DNA of 64,000 nt from Syngnathus acus (GCF_901709675.1 NC_051090.1:1919342-1983341); one strand, 5' to 3'. Positions 29,604 to 49,130 are shown, counted from the stretch's first letter. A program made the numbers and translations. The notes: a model not told the origin generated them from the sequence alone.

Positions 29604-32390
29604 GTATCCCTCCTTAAAATACATATTTTCATTTTTAGCACATTGGCGAATATTTTTGGCAGAACCCAACAGCTCGTTAGGGGTGTGGAAGCTATCACTT
29701 TTCTTGCCCGTCCGGAAATATTTGACTTTTCCGCAAGAATCGGAGACATGAGTACAAAAACTGTGAATCTGTGAGGTTTTTTTCAGGCTCCGCCCCCAAA
29801 TTGCGAATGCCATTGTAGTCGGGCGTTCACACAATCAAGTAGTGCTTCTCAAGCCCTCTCACAAAACAACTTTATTAGATTGCCCATGCGACATTATGAA
29901 CCTGGACACAGTTGTGAGAGAACCAACAGGCCTTCTCCTATGCAGGCCTCACAAAACACGGCGAGAGTGAGAGGAATAAAGCGTCATTGTCGATCCACAA
30001 TGTGCTCGATTGTGCTGGCCGAAACAATCTGGAAGGAAAAGGGAGGGCCTTCCCGCATGCCATGTTTCGAGTCAACCTGGTCGATGGGAAGTAGCTCCTC
30101 TTCAAATGTGTACAGTAAATAGTCAGAGGAGTCAACATACTGTCTGCGATGTCAGAGGAGGCAACATACTGGATGTGACGCTTTGGAGCCAAACTTCATG
30201 CGACCTTTGTTTCATGATGGTGTGTGTGTGTTGTGGTCATGCTGGTTATTTGTTCAGCGCTCACCCGCTTGTCTTTTCCTGCTGCCTTCAGGAAGCAGCT
30301 TTCAGGACGGCCTGATGGGCTTCCTGCCTCCTCCTCCTCGTCCATGCTGATTCCTACTGGGAGACAATGGCAGGTCTCCTGCAGGGGCATAGGAGGGTGG
30401 GCAGGAGTGTAGGAGTGAGATTTATTAGGGGAAAAAGTGGACTTCCCTTCAGGAAACTGCACATTTGAGTCAAAGCAGAAAGCTCCTAATATGACTTTCG
30501 TTTTAAATCAGGTGTGAGTCAAAAATGAATCGTTAAGTTGAGGTTTATTGAGGATTCAATGTCATTGGTGTGCATATTTGCGCATGAGGGTTTTCACATA
30601 TTAAGCAGCCAAGTGGTAAAAGCGGTTGCCTGTTCAGAAGGCAAAAAAAAAAATCCCTCCGCCCCTCGCCAGGGCTACTCTTTCGCCCTGACGTCTCTTT
30701 TTTGGGGGAAAAAGAGGCGGCCTTGGGGAAATGAGGTCATTTTTGCAGAACATGAGCCTGAGACCCAAAGCAGGACATTTCCTCTTCCGGGAAAATTATT
30801 ATCATAAACTTTGTTTTCTTGCATTTTCGTTCTGTCCAAAAATATTTTCATTTATATATATAAAAAAAAAAAAGCACATTTTTTGGGTGTACTGCCTATA
30901 TATTTAGAAATGATTTTGGTTTTCACTGACTACAATCGTGTGGGTTTCGGCAGCTCGGGGTGTCGAGAGAAAGAATGCAGCTTCACCATGCACTCTGTAA
31001 TTTGCTGCCTCGCATCAAATCAGACAAGAGTGGATGTGTGTGCGCGTGAAGAGTAACAACAGTCATGTGAGATGAGTACGGGTGAGAAAAGAAAGTACTT
31101 CAATGCTATGAATGTCATACAAGTGATTTTATTTCGGGACTTTTTAAGAAACTCTTTGAAGATGAATGGAAATTGTCTTGACGTCTACTGTGCAGTGGTT
31201 ATAAAAAGTCTGCACACCCCTGTCCAATTGTCAGATTTGTGATTATAAGAAATTGTGACCAAGAGAAATCATTTCAAAACAAGTCACCCGAATCTGACCC
31301 AGTTAGATACAAACTGTGGAAGTGTCCAAGCATGTTTGTGTTTGAAAAATTCTGGCTGTGATGTAATTGGCACACTTTGTGGGAAATTAAGTAAACACGT
31401 GTTTTTAAAAAAAATGTCGTGCAATCAATTGCTTCGGTCAGGTCTGGACTAAAACACATTGCCCGAGGTCACAACCTTGAAAACTATTTACGTGTGTCTT
31501 GTTCATTGTGCTCTGTCCCGAGACAAGAAACAGACCAACACAATCAGTAGCTGATAAGCCGATACTAAACAGAGACTTCCAGACCTTCCATGTTTTGTTG
31601 TTTACCGTTGGGGACTATTTATGAATGCATTCACCATCAATCATCAGCCGTGAAGCCCTTTTAAGTATCTTGTCTTTTGTGGGTTTTTACATTCACAATA
31701 AACTGACAGGTGTGTGTATACAGTATGTGTGTGTGTGTTATCAGTAGTCCGTCAGATACAAGGACGCGTGTTGGCATGTTTCAACAGCAGGTTGTAGGAA
31801 TGTGCCCGAGGCTGCTAGGAAACACATCATTGTGTTTTAAAGCTAAATGAATGACACTTGAGGTTCTGTGTGTGATTTTGTTTTTTTTTATTTTTTATAG
31901 CCTTACAATCAGACTTTCCTTTTTTTGTAGGGCTGAGTTCAACAGAGCAGAGGGAACCAGCCTGGACCTCTAGCTGCATGATTTCTCCATTCAGCCCGAG
32001 GGAGGTAAATCCTATAGCATCAGCCACTAATCTGAAAAAAAAATCTGTATTAGGTGATGTCATATTGTTGAAAAGCAAACATCTGATATTTGAGTTAACA
32101 AATCTCTGCATTGAATTTTTTTTCCCAATTCAATTATAAGCACACATGAAGAAGTGTAGCCCCATCACATTGTTAAAATTGACTTTACAGTTAGTAGGAA
32201 GAGAGCGCCTTTGCCTTTGGGGCCTTTACAAATCAAAGTAATTCGGGGAGTGCTTTGGCATGACATCAGTTTTGCTTCCTTGTCACCCAAGACAAATGCA
32301 ATCGTGTCGCTGTCTTGTTTTCTTAGCCAGGTGTTGTTTGAGGCTCAGCGTGCTGAAAGGTCCCCCCCCCCCCCCCCCTCCACCTGAAAG
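29604..32390. other. intergenic DNA upstream of kank3
   Basis: No protein-coding gene is recognised. A minus-strand exon-like frame at about 32035-31890 (a pyrimidine-AG acceptor, then LVADAIGFTSLGLNGEIMQL) is unidentified and may be chance. A 17-C tract at 32362-32378 lies just upstream of the kank3 start codon. Confidence 0.4.
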
Positions 32391-37804
<5,414 letters not shown>

Positions 37805-40800
37805 CATGGCCCATGACAGCAGAAAAAAACTGGATCTGGGCTGTGAAAGGCACCACTGGAAAAAGTCTCAATATATTTATGTGTTGTAATACGCCCTGCA
37901 TTTAAAGTATTGTTAATATGAGAATTATTTTTACATAAAGATTATTGTCCTTGACTAATGAGGTTCTTGCATGTCTGTTACTCGAGATTGTATTATTTGC
38001 ACTCCACTAACATTTTCTACTCGATGGGCTCTACGCTGCCAATTTTATGTTGAATTTCAAGAAGCTACAATTCCTTGAGAAAGTTCACGTGAATGACGCA
38101 AGTCAAGGTTGGCGCTCGCTCAGCAGAATTACCAAAGAACTCCACTATTGATGAACTACAACTAAAGTGATTGTGGTGATTGTAAAAAAAACAATGTCAA
38201 ATAGCTAAATATCATCTCTTAAATAAAAATCTCATGAGATATTTTTTTGCTGTCATCATCATTCTATTTGTCCAAGCAAATGTAGCAGGTATTTAATAAT
38301 GAACCTGAAACTGAAGAAGGATGCTTCAGGATTGCTGAAATCTATAGCAGGAGACTTCAAGGTAAACAAAAAAAATCTTCATTACGAATGTTTTTGTTCT
38401 AAAGTGTTGTTTATTCTCCAGTTCAGAGTGTCTAACCAAACAAATTGCTTCAGCCATCCCGTGGCAGTCATCATTGAGGCTGTGAGTAGAAATGAACAAT
38501 ATTTTTCTCTTCAATGTTTGAATTGAGTTTGACGAATGCTAATACTGTTGTTTATTAATTCCAGTCAGATGTGCATGCGGATGCAAGGTGTGCAAAAGAA
38601 CAACGCCACTACTGTTACAAAGGTCATGTTGGGAGCATTTGGACATCACCCCAAGACCAGGAAGGAGTTCTTCAAGATCACCATAAACAAATAAGTTTTT
38701 TTTTTCTTTCTTTTCATTTCGGCGTGTACACGTCCTCATGTTTATAAATTGCTATGTCTTGAGGATTATGTTTAATAGTGTAGATTAACACAGCTAACCT
38801 TTATTTTTAATCCAAGCTCATTATTATTTTATATAATTGCTATCCAGTTATATTCTTGTAAACACATAGACAATTAATTTACGTATTCAGATTCAAATCA
38901 TTACAAAATTAAATGCATGATTACACAAATAGATTTTTTCTTAATACAGAGATGCGATGTTATTTCTTAACAAAATGGATCAATAGCTTTGGATAGTGAA
39001 CATAACTCATTAGTTGCTCACATTTATCTTCTGCAAAAAAAAAAGGTGAAAAAATAGCCAGATTTGACTTCAAAAATTAATTATCATCACCACGAGTAAC
39101 CATGACTGCAGCATATATCATAAATAGCTTTTACCAAAAAAAGGCTGCTATGAATAGATTGATATTTTAAGCCAATTAAAGAAAAGAAAAGACAACGGTA
39201 ACCAAATCCTTTCGACGAGAGCTGTGCTGGCTGGCTGTCTGTCTGTCTGGCTGTCTGTCTGTCTGGGACGTCACCGAAAGGAAAAGAACCGCGGGGGCTG
39301 CCGCTCTTGTTTTGTCTCCGATGACCTAACATTTTTTTAACCACTTCCTTCCACACCACTTCTTTCATTATGTTGATCTGTGAAGTGGAACGTAATGCTT
39401 GCAGAGTAGAGAGGTCAGGGGCTCCCACTGCCTAGATACATACAGTCTAATATTAGAACATTTCCTTGATTTGTTAGCAGCATCTCTGCTGATTCCTAAG
39501 CACATGGCAACAAGCGGGCCAATAGAATTTCAAGAGCCCGCTAAGCACCTCGCTCTGTATAGCAACAGTGGCATCCTTCTTTTATTTATTTATTTTAGAG
39601 CTTTTTTTTTTTTTTCTTTCCCCTCTCTCCCGCCGATTCATTCTCATGCTTCTGACTCCCAGTGAGCTGGCACACTATGCTCTTCAACTGTGAAAAAGAG
39701 TTCCAGTCAGAAGAGAGCAGTGCTGCGTTTACCTTTCTTTACTTAGAAAATAGCAACATTTTTTTAGTTTCTTTTTGTTGTTGTTCTGATCTACTCTCAA
39801 ATGTCAGCATTTTTACCTGCCACTCCAGAAAAGTTTCTTTATTTTCAGCCAAAAAAAATAAACAAAAAATGGGCTTAGTCCTGGAAAAGTCTGGAAAAGA
39901 ATTCTAAGGACAGGAAGTGTCACTGGAGGGAAAAAAAAATGACATACCCAGGAGGAATGACATCACGGCAAGAAGTTGTATTCAGATGGGATATACACAC
40001 ATCGGGAGGAGAGGATTTTCAAAGATGGAGGATACAGGAGAAGAGGCGGTACAGGATAGGAGGAGCGGAAGGACATAAGATGGCGTGAGGACCCAAGCCG
40101 GTGGTTGGTTTGATCGGAGCCACGTGTGCGTCCGGCCGGCCACGTCTCTTCGCCGCTTCATGGATGTCGACGAAACGTTTGCTGATGGCCGCTCTCCGCA
40201 GTCCTGGACCGGGTAAGTGCCTACTGGCATTTCCAAGGAGAGCTCCATTTGTAAGGTAATTGGGGTATCCCCCTCCCCCCCCCCCCCCCTCCAAAAAGTT
40301 GCTATTGCAAAACTTCTTTTTAGCATACACACGGGGCAAAGAGGCGTATGATGGGTTCGCACAAATATGGCGAACGTCAAGCGTCCCATCTGCAGAAACG
40401 ATTCCGTCCTTTGGTTTTATGCGGTGGGTATTAGCTACTCGGTTACTAGAGTCCGTGCAAATACGTCAAAGAAGTATTTGATTCACATTTTAACCTTGAT
40501 TTTTTTATGAATGCCATTTTTGGAGGGTTTTCCTTGGGATTTTGTATTTGATCGGTAATTTGAGAACCGAGCAAAGATTAGTTGGATGGAGTCGTCGGAA
40601 AAATCCATCCTCATTGCGTATCGGATCTTGAACCTTGTCAGCGGTTATCAGAAATTGCAATACGCAGTTAGTTGAAGTTGCTTTGGGTGTCAAATGACTC
40701 TCTTAGACCGAGAAATTACATTTTGAAACTGCGTCACGTCCACATTTCGCTCGAAATATTTCTCGGACAATTTTCGACGTATCGATGTACGATCGGCATC

Positions 40801-41901
40801 GATCGAAAATGTTGCGCTCAACCATATGCTTTATCATCACAAATAATTTGTCAGAGTTTATTTGATATAAACGGCAAGGAATAAGAAATTAAATATTGAA
40901 AAGAAGCCATATGAAGGCAGAATTTTTAAGGGTCCAGGTTTTCGGGCAGGTTTTTGGAAATTTAGTTGGTATCGGAGTATCCCTGTTTAATCCGATTAAG
41001 ATAGAATGAGCGTAATTTATATCAATGTATCATTGCTATAAAACCAATTGTAGTTTTTAACAGTAAAAAGCAACACACCTCAAACAGATTTTGATACGCA
41101 TTAGATAAGGAGCATCAGAAATTGCTGATTAAGTCCAGATGCTTGGGAAAGGATTTTGTGGCATTGACTTTATTATTAAAATTTTTCTCTATAGGGTGGG
41201 CCATGACGGGAGGGGGGGGTGAATGCAGGAGGGATTTTAAATGCCCGGGATTTTAAATAGGATTCAACCTTTGGTTTCACGTCTGCGTATTTTGACGCTA
41301 TAGTCATTTATGGCGTAGCAAAAAGTCAACATTTTACATTCTATTATGGCACTACTTTGCGCAAGACTGCATCGGTTTGTGTCAGATCGAGGAAATTTCA
41401 TTAAAGATAAAACAAAAATATATTATTTTTGCAAAAAAATATTTTTTGTTATTTTTATATTCGTTTTATGCAAAATAAACATAGATATGTATTTATTTTT
41501 TCTCCCCCCTAAATGTAAAAATAGAGTTTACGCAATGCTGACTGTGTACTTTTCCTGTTTTCAGGCTGTTCACCGGTCACTTTCAAGCAACTCATATCTA
41601 AATGAGCCAATCATAGCACAAAACTACGAAAATGACTTCAAATGCAAACGGCACTGGCTGGATCAAGCTCTACTGACTGTCAGTCTGCTCAAGGATGTGG
41701 TTCAATGACAAATTGAGGCAGAAGAATGAGCACTACCTCCTGAACAAATGGCATTTGTGAAATCTGCAAATCTGTCTCCCTCTCCATCGTTGGCCATGAG
41801 TGTAACTGGCAGGTGATAGATAATCTAGCATGTGATCAACGGAATTGAGGAACCCCAGCGTCCTGCCGCTACACCACCTCAATTCAATTTTGTCGGGGAA
41901 A
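37805..41901. other. kank3-pik3r2 intergenic DNA
   Basis: Begins with the kank3 3' UTR. Three exon-like blocks with splice-like borders near 38299-38361, 38422-38480 and 38566-38697 remain unidentified. A GC-richer segment near 40000-40202 ends in a strong GGTAAGTG donor and could be a leader exon of pik3r2. A spliced partner could begin at 41566, but joining the two in frame meets a stop, so they would be 5' UTR. Confidence 0.4.
39227..39268 (+). repeat. (CTGT)n-type microsatellite
   Basis: Alternating CTGT/CTGG units over about 40 bp. Confidence 0.8.
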
Positions 41902-44900
41902 ATGGCAGATGCAGGTTTCCACCTCCGGACAGCAGACAAGTTCCAGGCTGCAGATTTGCTGACGTCACCGTTTGCAGCACTCAATCTTGTGGAAGAGAAG
42001 AGCGAGCAAACGGGGGATGAGCCCCAATCCCATTCCGCGTGTCCTCCCATCACGTCATCGACATCCAGCCAGTCACCACAGGAGACCGGGATGATGTGTT
42101 CAGCTTCATGCTCCAATCCGTCATCAGCAGATCAAGGTAAAAATGAAGATGACACAATCAATTCAATTTTTTCAAATCGATTTCATATTCATCAGCCAAA
42201 TGGATCAGACTATTTAGGTGAAATATTTGTTTTTATATAGAGCGCAGATGAGTGAGTTGGGCCTTTCTAATAATACCAAGTCATTCATGTTATTCCTTCA
42301 ACATACTGCTGTGGCTACAGTAATAAAATGAATCTCAAGTGTCCAAGGTGTAAACTTTCATCAAGTGCTCATGACGTGATCTCTGCGCACATACATATAA
42401 AGGTCACCCACGCAATTCCATATACCGCTTTCTTAAATAGATGTAGATGAAAAGCCGAAAGACACAGACACAATAAACACACAGCGGCAGCTTGATCCAG
42501 TTTCTCGGCGTAATATGAAATGTCGATGCAGACAGCTGTCGTTTGCGAGGCGAGGCAAGGCGAGGCGAGGTTGCGCTCTAAGCAACGTGGATTCGGGCCC
42601 AGTGGGCCTGAGCATTGAGGAGTGTCATTTCTGGTATTCGAGGAAGTCAGACAGTCCGTGTCACCTGTCAGTAGACCAGTCTGGGCAGTGTGCGCTACTA
42701 AGCAACATAACCTTTCTAATCTCAAGTCCTTGTCAGTAGGACGGCAGTATGGGAACAACCCAGACATGATGCAGACAGTCGTTTATCGACTGAGCTAACA
42801 CTGAACCTTTCTACTTTTGATGTCGCAGTGTTCTTGGAGACAAAGATGAACAGAAATGACAGCCAGGCTGAGTCTCTGACAGCTTTTGTGCAGGACCTTA
42901 CCACCATCGCTGATGCTGATAATGATGTGTTCCAAGACTTGGGAAAGGAAGACGGTACGCTCTTCAACTTGCTTCATCAAAGCGAATATCAGTCTGCAAT
43001 TTGAATAATACATCTTATACGTGTCTAAATATACGTTTTCTCAGTTATAGAGATGGGCGAGTACCGATACCAGATATCAGTAGTGATACTAGATATCGGT
43101 ACCGATAGCAGGCTTATATGAAGGTATCGGTACTCTTGTAGCCAAGGGGTTGAAAAGCGCTTTTAAAATGAACTGTCACTGTCTATTTGAGAAAATGTTG
43201 TGTATGAAAAGCACTAGTGGTATCGGTACTTAGTATCAGTATCAGAATTGAGTACTGTGAATATAAATGTGGAAAATGATATTATGTACTTTGTTGTGGG
43301 CAGGGATCCAAGCCAGCTTCATCAGCAAAGCAATGGCACCATGCGATTCCTGCTCTGAACAGCTGGTTGATGCAGAGTGGTATTGGGGCAACATCTCAAG
43401 GTGCATAAGCTCTTCACTCTTTAGAAAAAAGAAAAAAACATCACAAGAAAGATAGATGATGGAGACTTGAATTCCTCAGACAGACTATTCAAATTAGGAT
43501 ATTTGAATTTTATTTTTGGGTGAAAATATGTTTACAAAAAAAAGTCCATGTTGTGTTGTTGAGCAGAGATGAAGTGAATGGAATGATGAGAAACACACCC
43601 GATGGCACATTCTTGGTGCGTGATGCTTCCAACAAGGTCAAGGGAGAATATACACTCACGCTGAGGTACAGAAGGTTGCAGTTTATTATACAAATCAACC
43701 TGAAGACGATATTTGCATTTCATTCTAAAATAATTTCCAATACTGCTAAATGATGCTTTTTTCCATTACAGGAAAAACGGCTCCAATAGACTGATAAAAA
43801 TTTTCCACGATGGAGGAAGGTACGGCTTCTCCGAGCCGTTGACCTTCCATTCTGTGGTGGACCTTATTCAGTATTACCAGAACAGGTCACTGGCCCAGTA
43901 CAATTCCAAACTGGACACACGGCTGTTGTTTCCCATCTCTAAATATATGCAGGTGGGTCTGTTGTTTTGAATTTTGTACTACTTCATGTTCATGCAATAA
44001 TATTTAATATATTATGAATATCAATATTTAATATAATTTCATCCATGAATAATATAAAAGTACTGCATAGACATTTGTAGAAATAAAATTTTGTGCCATG
44101 TGTGCAGCAAGCTGTGATGGAGCTTGACATGGATGCGGTGAGAGAACGCCTCAAGGTATTTCAGGGCCAATACGAAGGGAAGAGCAAAGAGTATGACCGT
44201 CTCTATGAGGAGCTCAACCAAACATCACAGGTAGGCGAAGCAAAAATATGGTGAGTCCATTGAAATTTGAATGTATTCTTTCTTCAATGTAGGAATTGCA
44301 GACTAAAAGGATGGCCATTGAGGCATTCAGCGAAATCATTCGGATTTTTGAGGAGGAGTGTGAAACGCACGAACGCTACAGCAAGGAATACATCGACATG
44401 TTCTTCAAATTAGACAACAGCACGGAGACTGACAAGTATGGAGACAAACTCTTTTTGTCCTTATCGTTTGGTTTTTACAAAGAGTAATTAAGTGTACTGA
44501 GCTTGCTATTCTCCCTCCCGTTTGCTCGTAGGCTGCAAAACAACCCTGACGAGCTGCAATCCAGAGTGGAGGAAATCCATAACAGCAAAATAAAGTTGGA
44601 GGAGGAATTAAGGAGGAAGGTGCTTGCCCACATGGAGCTTGACAGGAAATTAAACCACTTGAAACCGGACCTTGTGCACCTCAGGAGGATCAGAGATCAA
44701 TATTTGTTGTAAGTTTCACTTTGTCGCTTTTGACACTTTCTGAGCAATTTGGTTTTACTTCCTGAAAATGCCTACAGCTGTAACTTTCCGTTCCAGCTGG
44801 CTTTCTCAGCAAGGAACCAGGCAGAGCCAGATTGATGACTGGCTCGGTGTACGCAATGAAGAAGAGTGAGTGTCATCATTTATCCAAAACTAATGCCGTG

Positions 44901-45573
44901 GTGACAATGGTGTAAATCTACAAACGGGATGGAAATTGTGACATCAGCCTTTTTTTTTTTTTTAAATAAAAAGAATAAGTTAAGCAACACTGTGTCAATG
45001 CTAAAGAGAGCATAGTGAGTTCCACTGTGACGTTCTCAATTTACAGTTCCATTCCCACAAAACCAAAATAATCCATTTTTTCCCCATTCTGGATATGAAA
45101 TTGCATCTAATAAAAAATGTCTTTCTTTTGTTCTTTTTGCTAGCCCGTACACTCTAGCAGACGATACCCACCGCGAAGAGCGGACATGGTACGTGGGAGG
45201 TATGACTCGGAAGCAGGCCGAGGAGCTTCTGGAAGGCAAACGAGACGGCACTTTCCTCATCAGAGATAGCCAAAGTCAAAAAGGATCCTTTGCCTGCTCT
45301 GTTGTGTGAGTACCTTTCACGTTCTTCTGGATAATTGCTCAGGTTCCAGAAGGTGACAGGTGTCCGTCCGTCCTCCCGCACAGTGTGGACGGGCACGTGA
45401 AGCACTGTGTGATCAACAGGACGTCCACAGGCTACGGCTTTGCTGAGCCCTACAACTTGTACTCGTCACTCAGAGAGCTGGTCCTCCACTATCAGCACAC
45501 ATCCCTGATCCAACACAACCAGCAGCTGAATGTAACCCTGGCCTGGCCTGCTCTCAGCCAGCAGCCCAGCTGA
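41902..45573 (+). CDS. pik3r2: PI3-kinase regulatory subunit, p85beta-like, lacking SH3 and BH domains (11 coding exons)
   Basis: Coding exons: 41902-42136, 42829-42954, 43304-43400, 43567-43665, 43772-43952, 44108-44230, 44293-44435, 44532-44708, 44797-44865, 45144-45305, 45384-45573. They join in phase to 1602 nt (533 residues; p85 about 725, p55/p50 about 455). Visible are nSH2 (about 146-240: [20 protein letters not shown]), the inter-SH2 coiled coil that binds p110 (about 250-420: [21 protein letters not shown]), and cSH2 (from about 440: [28 protein letters not shown]). SEPLTF, VVDLI and LDTRLL favour PIK3R2 over PIK3R1 and PIK3R3, and the human neighbour IFI30 follows here. The first about 120 residues match nothing I recognise; SH3 and BH exons are not seen upstream. 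The start ATG is the least certain part. The subunit would be a cytosolic phosphotyrosine adaptor for class IA PI3K. Confidence 0.85.
43046..43262. mobile_element. MITE-like repeat in a pik3r2 intron
   Basis: Starts AGAGATGGGCGAGTACCGAT and contains several TATCGGTAC/GTACCGATA inverted motifs, a composition found in short teleost hAT-like elements. Ends and target duplication were not resolved. Confidence 0.5.
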
Positions 45574-48500
45574 GAAACCACCAGCACGTCACACTGATAG
45601 CACTTTCTCAACGCTTCACTGTATTATGGGCACTCGGAAAAAGACAACGACAAAAAAAAAGATGAGGGACATCTTTAACCAGCTCAAACTAAAAAAAAAA
45701 AAGTAGTGTTTTTACGATTTCAATGTGATTTTTTTTTTTACATACTGTATATGACCAACAATCCTATAAATATAAGTCACATCAAAATACTAAAAATAGA
45801 CCTAATTTTGAATGCTCCAAATAGTTTACTGTAAATGATCAAATATGTTAAGTTGATTAAATTCTGTTTTTTTGAGTGGGTCGATAAAGAAAAAATTAGG
45901 ACAACAGGTCAGAACTGTCTTAGATATAAATGACATTTTGAAAAAAAGCCCCAGAAAGGTTTATTAAATGATTAAAATGTATTGCAATTATTCTTTCAGC
46001 CACTTCATGTCTACTTAACATATTCATTTATTTTAATGTAAATTAAAATACTCAGAAATAATTACAAATATTCTAATCTCAGACAGATTTCACAAGTATA
46101 ATCAAAACAAAGATTTTGTAAAAATAAGACTTACAAATCTTCCCCCCATTTATTTGTGTAGGTGATTTGTAAAGATTAGTTATAATTGAATTGACCCACC
46201 AAAAATGCAAGATTTTAATCCAACTAAATATTCTTCCTTTAAATTATGCCTGTGTGTGGTAAGCATGGAATTTCTTTCATAAAATTAGGTATAGTGTCTA
46301 AGATAAGAACATTCTTTAGTGTAAGAAAAAAAAAAAGAAAAGAAAATCCACTTTAGAGTAATGTTTAGTCTGTGTTGTATGTTAAGTCACACAAGACGAT
46401 GATGTCAAAGTGCGCTCGTTGCAGCACTGTGAGAAGTTCAAACACGATGACTAGGGTGCTCCGTCCCATTTGAAGTATTAAAATAAGGAGATGAGATGAG
46501 AAGCAGAATAATGAAATGATTCCAAAGGACATAAGTAGGGAAAAAAAATTACAATTTGAGCTACTAAAGCGTTTGACTGATTCCAATGCATCCAGGTTAT
46601 AAGATTTGAGCTGGAGAAAGTAATCCAGGAAATTCTGGATTAAAAGTGCCTTTGGGTGGTTTTTGTAATGATATTTCCATTTGCACAGGAAAAGCACAAG
46701 AAAAGGTCCATTAGATTTATTGCAAGTTTAGCTTTCAGCTCAGTCACGACTTCCACTTTTAAGGAAGCTTTTGAATTTTGTTGATGAGCAGGTTTGAAAT
46801 CCAATTGGAGTGTTAGGAGGAGTTCTTTCAAGCATTTGTGAGGTACAATCAAAACAGCGCTCGATTCTTCGTCTCTTTCGAAATGTGTTTACATGTCAGA
46901 TCTGTCTGTCAGCCCTGGACAAGTTTGCTCTCCTTGATTGTGCTCTGAGTGGAGGTGGACTGGTGCTCATCAAATTACATTCAATTATTTATTTTTAAAT
47001 AGTAATAAACTAACACCGTCAAGTCTTATGGATGACTTAAATGGAAAAGTAGAAATATATTCATTAATACAGTATGTTCTCAAATCTGAAGCTGTTTTTA
47101 TTATTAGCAAGCTGCAAATGGTGTTTTGTCAGGGTTCCTAAAAGGTTGCAAACAGTTGCAAGTAGATTTTAATTGAAAAAAAGTCTGGCAAAAGTCTTTC
47201 GCAAGTGTATACAGGCAAGTGTATCAACATTCAGGCCGTGCTCAAAGCCTCGCTAACCTTGGCTGCTCGGTGAGATACAAGCTTGTCCCCGTGGACTGAA
47301 CAATATTGTGTGCAGTGAGTCTTGAAGCTCCAGTCAAGATGTGAACTTTGTTATTCTGTTGAGAGGAGAGGAGAGCAGTGCTATGAAACAAACAGCACTT
47401 GTCTCTGGTTATAGAAAAAAATATATACTAATAACGACCTACAATGATGGAAAATGGTACACCATGTGACACTTTATTTTTCTCCATTATCAATATCTGC
47501 AAGTGTCAGAAATAATCCTACAACATTCCTAGGAAATTACAATATTAAGACCGTGGGATGCTCGTGTGGTCGTAGGTCGCCTCTGTCATATAAAAAAAAA
47601 AAAAAGAAAATCCTCATCTATGGGAAGTTGTGATACAAACCCACTGCTTGTATTCTTGTTTCTCTTCTACATGATCATATATCGAAATGTGAGTTAGTGC
47701 TTGATGAAAGAAAATATATCAAATATGTCTGCACATTACAGGACTTGCACAGCAACTCTAAAACAGGAGAAGCACAGAATTTGCACTAAAGCATCTCAAG
47801 TGATGTAGATGATGATGGCCGCCGTTCATGCCATCAAGTCGTGTTATTTGTCTTTCATGAAGCAAGCCGATTTGTGATGGTGCTAAATGTGTCATGTGAC
47901 TGACAGAGGAATTCCGAGACAGTGTTTTCACCATTTTCCTAACAATATTTCATTTGACATAGACAACTTTGTATTTGTGGAGTTTCTCTTTCTGTTGGTG
48001 TAGTGTTTCATAACCTTTTCATTATTGTGGGAAAAAAGTAGCATAGTTCAAATGATCACTTTGCTTTCTGGTACACAATAGCCAGTAGAAGTTCACTGTA
48101 CTTGCCATGTGCATGACAAGACTTTATTTAAAAAGGGTAGCCATTGAAATGTTCTTTCAAATACCTCTTATTTTTCTTGCAGGTTAAAAAAAAAAATCAC
48201 AATGCTCAGGCCTTTAAATTGGGTTTAGTTTGTGGTGTGGACGATTAAAATGATGAAATATTGAACTCGACGGAATCAAATTTATTTTTATTATATTGTA
48301 CAACTGGGAAGGGTCACTACAAGTCATGGGATTGTCAAGCTTTTTAGAGTTTGTTAGATGTTATCTTTGAGGAGTTTGGAATATTTGAAAAGGTCTAATG
48401 GTTAATAAAAGTGATTCAACGAGAAATGTTATCTTGCATTTTGTCAAGCAATTTGTACAACAACAAATCCATATGACAAATGGGAAGAAAAAAAATCCCC

Positions 48501-49130
48501 CGTGCTGGTTTCAGTTTGAACTGTGTATACAATCAAATACCTCTTCGTGTTTCTGTGACTTTGGCTTGTTGCTGTTGTGACTGTAGAAATGTGTCTCTCT
48601 GCTTTCATCCAAATCATTTAGCTGCACTGAATAGTTTTTTTGCTGTGAAGAAATATATGTTCATGTCAATGTTGGTTTACTATTTGAATTATGCAATGAC
48701 ACTGTGCGTTGTGTCGCGGTAGCTTGTCTTTCTTTTTAGAAGTCAGTCATATGAAGAAATGTGCTGGTTTAAAATGTTTTAGTTCCTTGCCTTCCTTTGT
48801 CCATGTATGCACTTTAACTACCAAATAAAGTCGAGATTATAAAGACATGTATTGAGCATAGCGTTTTCTCATTTTTTTTGGTCCCATTTGGGGCAAAATT
48901 CTACAGTGTCAACTAAATTGATTCAGAAATTTATTATTTTTTTGTTCAAGCTTTTTTACCACTCCCAGAAGTCTACTGTAAAATTACATACATTAACGTT
49001 GTTATGCTGCTCCCTGGTGGCCAAGGCACGCAGACGTACAATGTCAATGGGCATTCGAAATTCGAAATTGCTTCGGCACATGGAGACCAAGCCCCAAAAT
49101 GTATTTGATAAAGATGGACTTGTATTTTAA
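45574..49130 (+). other. pik3r2 3' region, no further gene recognised
   Basis: AT-rich non-coding sequence. An AATAAA within CCAAATAAAGTCGAG near 48823-48828, close to the end of the stretch, could end a long 3' UTR, but this is not proven. No conserved exon was found. Confidence 0.4.

Noticed and set aside
31827-32111. Minus-strand frame of 94 codons upstream of kank3
   Set aside because: Has an acceptor-like border, but ends in a low-complexity Lys/Asn stretch and resembles no protein I know; kept only as a remark.
40019-40389. Minus-strand frames of 106-135 codons near 40.2 kb
   Set aside because: Run through a poly-G tract and show no conserved motif; the stretch is more likely a plus-strand leader exon.
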